A DNA stretch of 64,000 bases from NCBI RefSeq assembly GCF_000147815.2, contig NC_015957.1:7874001-7938000 (forward strand). The letters run 5' to 3'. Made by a program: the position numbers and the translations under genes. Below the pieces are notes generated by a model that worked only from the letters and a program-made list of their open reading frames with translations, did no database searches and was not told the DNA's origin. Origin of the DNA: Streptomyces violaceusniger Tu 4113 (GTDB lineage: Bacteria > Actinomycetota > Actinomycetes > Streptomycetales > Streptomycetaceae). Below are positions 62,084 through 64,000 of the stretch, piece by piece (position 1 is the first letter of the stretch; each line of letters starts with the position of its first letter).

Positions 62084-64000
62084 CACTCCCCCTGCCTCGG
62101 CCTCGGCGGACCGGTCTCGTCGGGTACGCTCCCGTCCCGGCCGGTGCCCTCACCGTCATCCCCAGGGCCGTCCTCGACACCGCGCGGCACACCGAGCGAC
62201 GCATCGTCGAAGGCGTCACCGCCAGACGCGACGGCGTCACCGCCAACCACAGCAGGGTCACCACCGGAGGCGGCGGCGTCACCACGATCCACAGCAGCGT
62301 CACCACCTGGCGCGGCAGCGTCACCGCTCCCCGCCTGCCCCACCGGATCGAGCAGCTCGATGATCGCCGACATCAGCCGGTCGACGTCCACGGGCTTGGG
62401 GACATAGCCGTTCGCGCCGCTGTCGATGGCCTTCTCCCGGTCGCCGGGCATGACCTTCGCGGTCAGGGCGAGGATCGGCATATCGGCGAGCCGGGGTGTG
62501 CTCCGGATGGCCCGGATCGTCTCGTACCCATCCATCTCGGGCATCATCACGTCCATCAGGACCAGCGAGACGTCGGGGTTGCGATGAAGTACCTCCAGCC
62601 CCTCGCGGCCGTTCTCCGCGTACTTCACCGTCATGCCGACCCGCCCCAGCACATGCGTGAGCGCGAAGACGTTCCGTATGTCGTCGTCGACGATCAGGAT
62701 GCGGCGGCCGTCCAGCACCCGGCCGGAGCGTCCGCGCTGCCACTCCTTGAGCTGGGTGGCCCCCGGCCAGCCGTCGTCGTAGTCCCTGGCCTCGTCTCCG
62801 CCCCCGGTCTCGGCCCCGCCGCTCAGGGCCCGGGCGGCGACCAGGCCCTCCGCCTCGCCGAAGACCCCGCTGGGGGCGTGGTCGGTGGTGTCCGGCAGCG
62901 TCTCGTCCGGGGCGGGGGCCGCCGCCGGGACGGTGGAGCCGGTGGCCCTGGGGTCCGAGGGGTCGGGGACCGGGGCGACGCCGCTGTAGTGCACGGGGAC
63001 GTAGAGGGTGAAGCGGGAGCCGACGCCCAGTTCGCTCTCGGCCACGATCCGGCCGCCGAGCATTCCGGCGATCTCCCGGCTGATGGACAGGCCGAGGCCG
63101 GTGCCGCCGTACTTGCGGCTGGTCGTGCCGTCGGACTGCTGGAACGCCTCGAAGATCACCGGCAGCTTCTCCGGCGGGATGCCGATACCGGTGTCGGTGA
63201 CGGCGAAGGCGATCACGGCGTCCGCGGACCGCAGCGCCTCCTCCTCGAACTCCGCTCCCGGGGTGCGCTCGACGCGCAGCGTCACCCCGCCCGAGGAGGT
63301 GAACTTCAGGGCGTTGGAGAGCAGATTGCGCAGAATCTGCTGGAGCCGCTGCTCATCGGAGAACATCTCGCGCGGTACGTCCTCGCCCACCGCGATCTCG
63401 AACGACAGCCGGCGGTCGACGGCCAGCGGCCGGAACGTGGCGTTCACATAGTCCAGGATCTTGACCAGCGGCAGCTTCTTCGGACGGACGTCCATCCGGC
63501 CCGCCTCGATCTTCGACAGATCCAGGATGTCGTTGATCAGCTGGAGCAGATCGGAACCGGAGCGGTGGATGGTGGCGGCGAACTGCACCTCCTGGCCGGA
63601 CAGCCGCCCTTCGGGGTTGTCGGCGAGCAGCCGGGCCAGGATGAGCAGCGAGTTCAGCGGGGTGCGCAGCTCATGCGACATATTGGCCAGGAACTCGGAC
63701 TTGTACTGGGAGGCGGTCGCCAGCAGCGCGGCCTTCTCCTCCAGCTCCGCGTTGGAGCGCTGCAGCTCGTTGGAGCGCTGGCGCAGCTCGGTGGTGAGCC
63801 GCTGGGACTCGGAGAGCAGCGACTCGGTGCGGGCGTTGGCGATGATGGTGTTGATCGAGACGCCGATGGTGTTCACGAACTGGTCGACGAAGGCCAGGTG
63901 GACCTCGCTGAACCGGCTGAACGAGGCCAGTTCGATCACTCCGAGCACCTGGTCCTCGTAGAGGATCGGCAGGATGACCACGCTGGCCGGGAGCGCGGAG
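62083..64000 (-). CDS. Hybrid sensor histidine kinase/response regulator (5' part outside window)
   Basis: The 3' 639 codons of a large cytosolic hybrid kinase whose start lies beyond the right edge. Visible parts in order: the end of a GAF domain (VILPILYEDQVLGVIELASF), a long coiled coil (QRSNELQRSNAELEEKAALL), HisKA with phospho-His in FLANMSHELRTPLNSLLI, HATPase (NLLSNALKFT, VTDTGIGIPPEKL, GGTGLGLSIS) and a receiver with Asp in LVLMDVMMPEMDGYETIRA. The tail is a DNA-repeat-derived GGDAxxSGGDA sequence. The coding sequence continues off the contig end; it overlaps the response regulator downstream. Confidence 0.94.
   Translation of the reverse strand, partial: SALPASVVILPILYEDQVLGVIELASFSRFSEVHLAFVDQFVNTIGVSINTIIANARTESLLSESQRLTTELRQRSNELQRSNAELEEKAALLATASQYKSEFLANMSHELRTPLNSLLILARLLADNPEGRLSGQEVQFAATIHRSGSDLLQLINDILDLSKIEAGRMDVRPKKLPLVKILDYVNATFRPLAVDRRLSFEIAVGEDVPREMFSDEQRLQQILRNLLSNALKFTSSGGVTLRVERTPGAEFEEEALRSADAVIAFAVTDTGIGIPPEKLPVIFEAFQQSDGTTSRKYGGTGLGLSISREIAGMLGGRIVAESELGVGSRFTLYVPVHYSGVAPVPDPSDPRATGSTVPAAAPAPDETLPDTTDHAPSGVFGEAEGLVAARALSGGAETGGGDEARDYDDGWPGATQLKEWQRGRSGRVLDGRRILIVDDDIRNVFALTHVLGRVGMTVKYAENGREGLEVLHRNPDVSLVLMDVMMPEMDGYETIRAIRSTPRLADMPILALTAKVMPGDREKAIDSGANGYVPKPVDVDRLMSAIIELLDPVGQAGSGDAAAPGGDAAVDRGDAAASGGDPAVVGGDAVASGGDAFDDASLGVPRGVEDGPGDDGEGTGRDGSVPDETGPPRPRQGE
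62213..62338. repeat. In-frame 21-bp repeat (six copies) near the kinase 3' end
   Basis: GCGTCACC-type starts fall at 62213, 62234, 62255, 62276, 62297 and 62318, exactly 21 bp apart, encoding Gly/Asp/Ala heptads in the disordered tail of the kinase. Confidence 0.8.

Overview
The window is a piece of a Streptomyces chromosome. The evidence is very high GC with GC-rich third codon positions, frequent GTG and TTG starts, many start codons lying only 6-9 bases behind a -10-like hexamer (leaderless mRNAs), a chaplin gene, a Spo0M-type protein, a streptophobe-type membrane protein, a DUF3099 gene and an rrn operon without spacer tRNAs. Almost everything looks like conserved chromosomal core. There is no phage, insertion sequence, CRISPR array or antibiotic cluster. 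I could not identify the species.

Layout: 0-6 kb holds a siderophore permease behind an iron box, a HAD phosphatase, a DUF1015 protein and a large Arg/Asp-repeat TPR protein. 6.2-11.9 kb is a complete rrn operon on the minus strand (16S, 23S, 5S) with a strong terminator and a 23S processing stem. 11.9-25 kb carries DNA repair and nuclease genes, Spo0M, a barstar-like protein, a PEBP protein, an SPFH/NfeD pair, an ABC ATPase, a chaplin, a NarL-type two-component system, a secreted transglycosylase and an FHA-ABC exporter related to mycobacterial Rv1747. 25-34 kb carries a polytopic membrane protein, serB, sixA, an MFS exporter with a 38-residue partner and a divergent GntR regulator, then the FAS-II pair fabG-fabI. 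34-44.5 kb has an NmrA/old-yellow-enzyme pair facing a MarR regulator, a compositionally odd orphan gene, the tldD-tldE protease pair, tyrS and moaA. 44.6-57 kb has a DUF485-actP acetate permease operon with a CRP-like box, a subtilase, a sterol-desaturase/lysoplasmalogenase operon suggestive of ether-lipid cleavage, a lipoprotein, a DEDD exonuclease with a BRCT-like tail, SURF1, a GH15 hydrolase and an unusual SDR. 57-61.5 kb is a repeat-rich gap followed by an Asp23/Gls24 envelope-stress operon in which one member is frameshifted. 61.6-64 kb is a response regulator and a large hybrid histidine kinase cut by the window end.

The points most worth a second look are: the one-base frameshift in a run of C5 tracts inside the Asp23 operon, and a divergent neighbour that itself looks Asp23-like; the ether-lipid module; short tandem repeats that recur at stop codons at seven places, and in frame near the 3' ends of two more genes; a CRP-like box in front of the acetate permease operon; a perfect palindrome over the promoter of the MFS gene next to its likely GntR repressor; an SDR without the YxxxK motif; and a 203-bp tandem duplication in the 57 kb gap. 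I did not find a clearly new defence or biosynthetic system.
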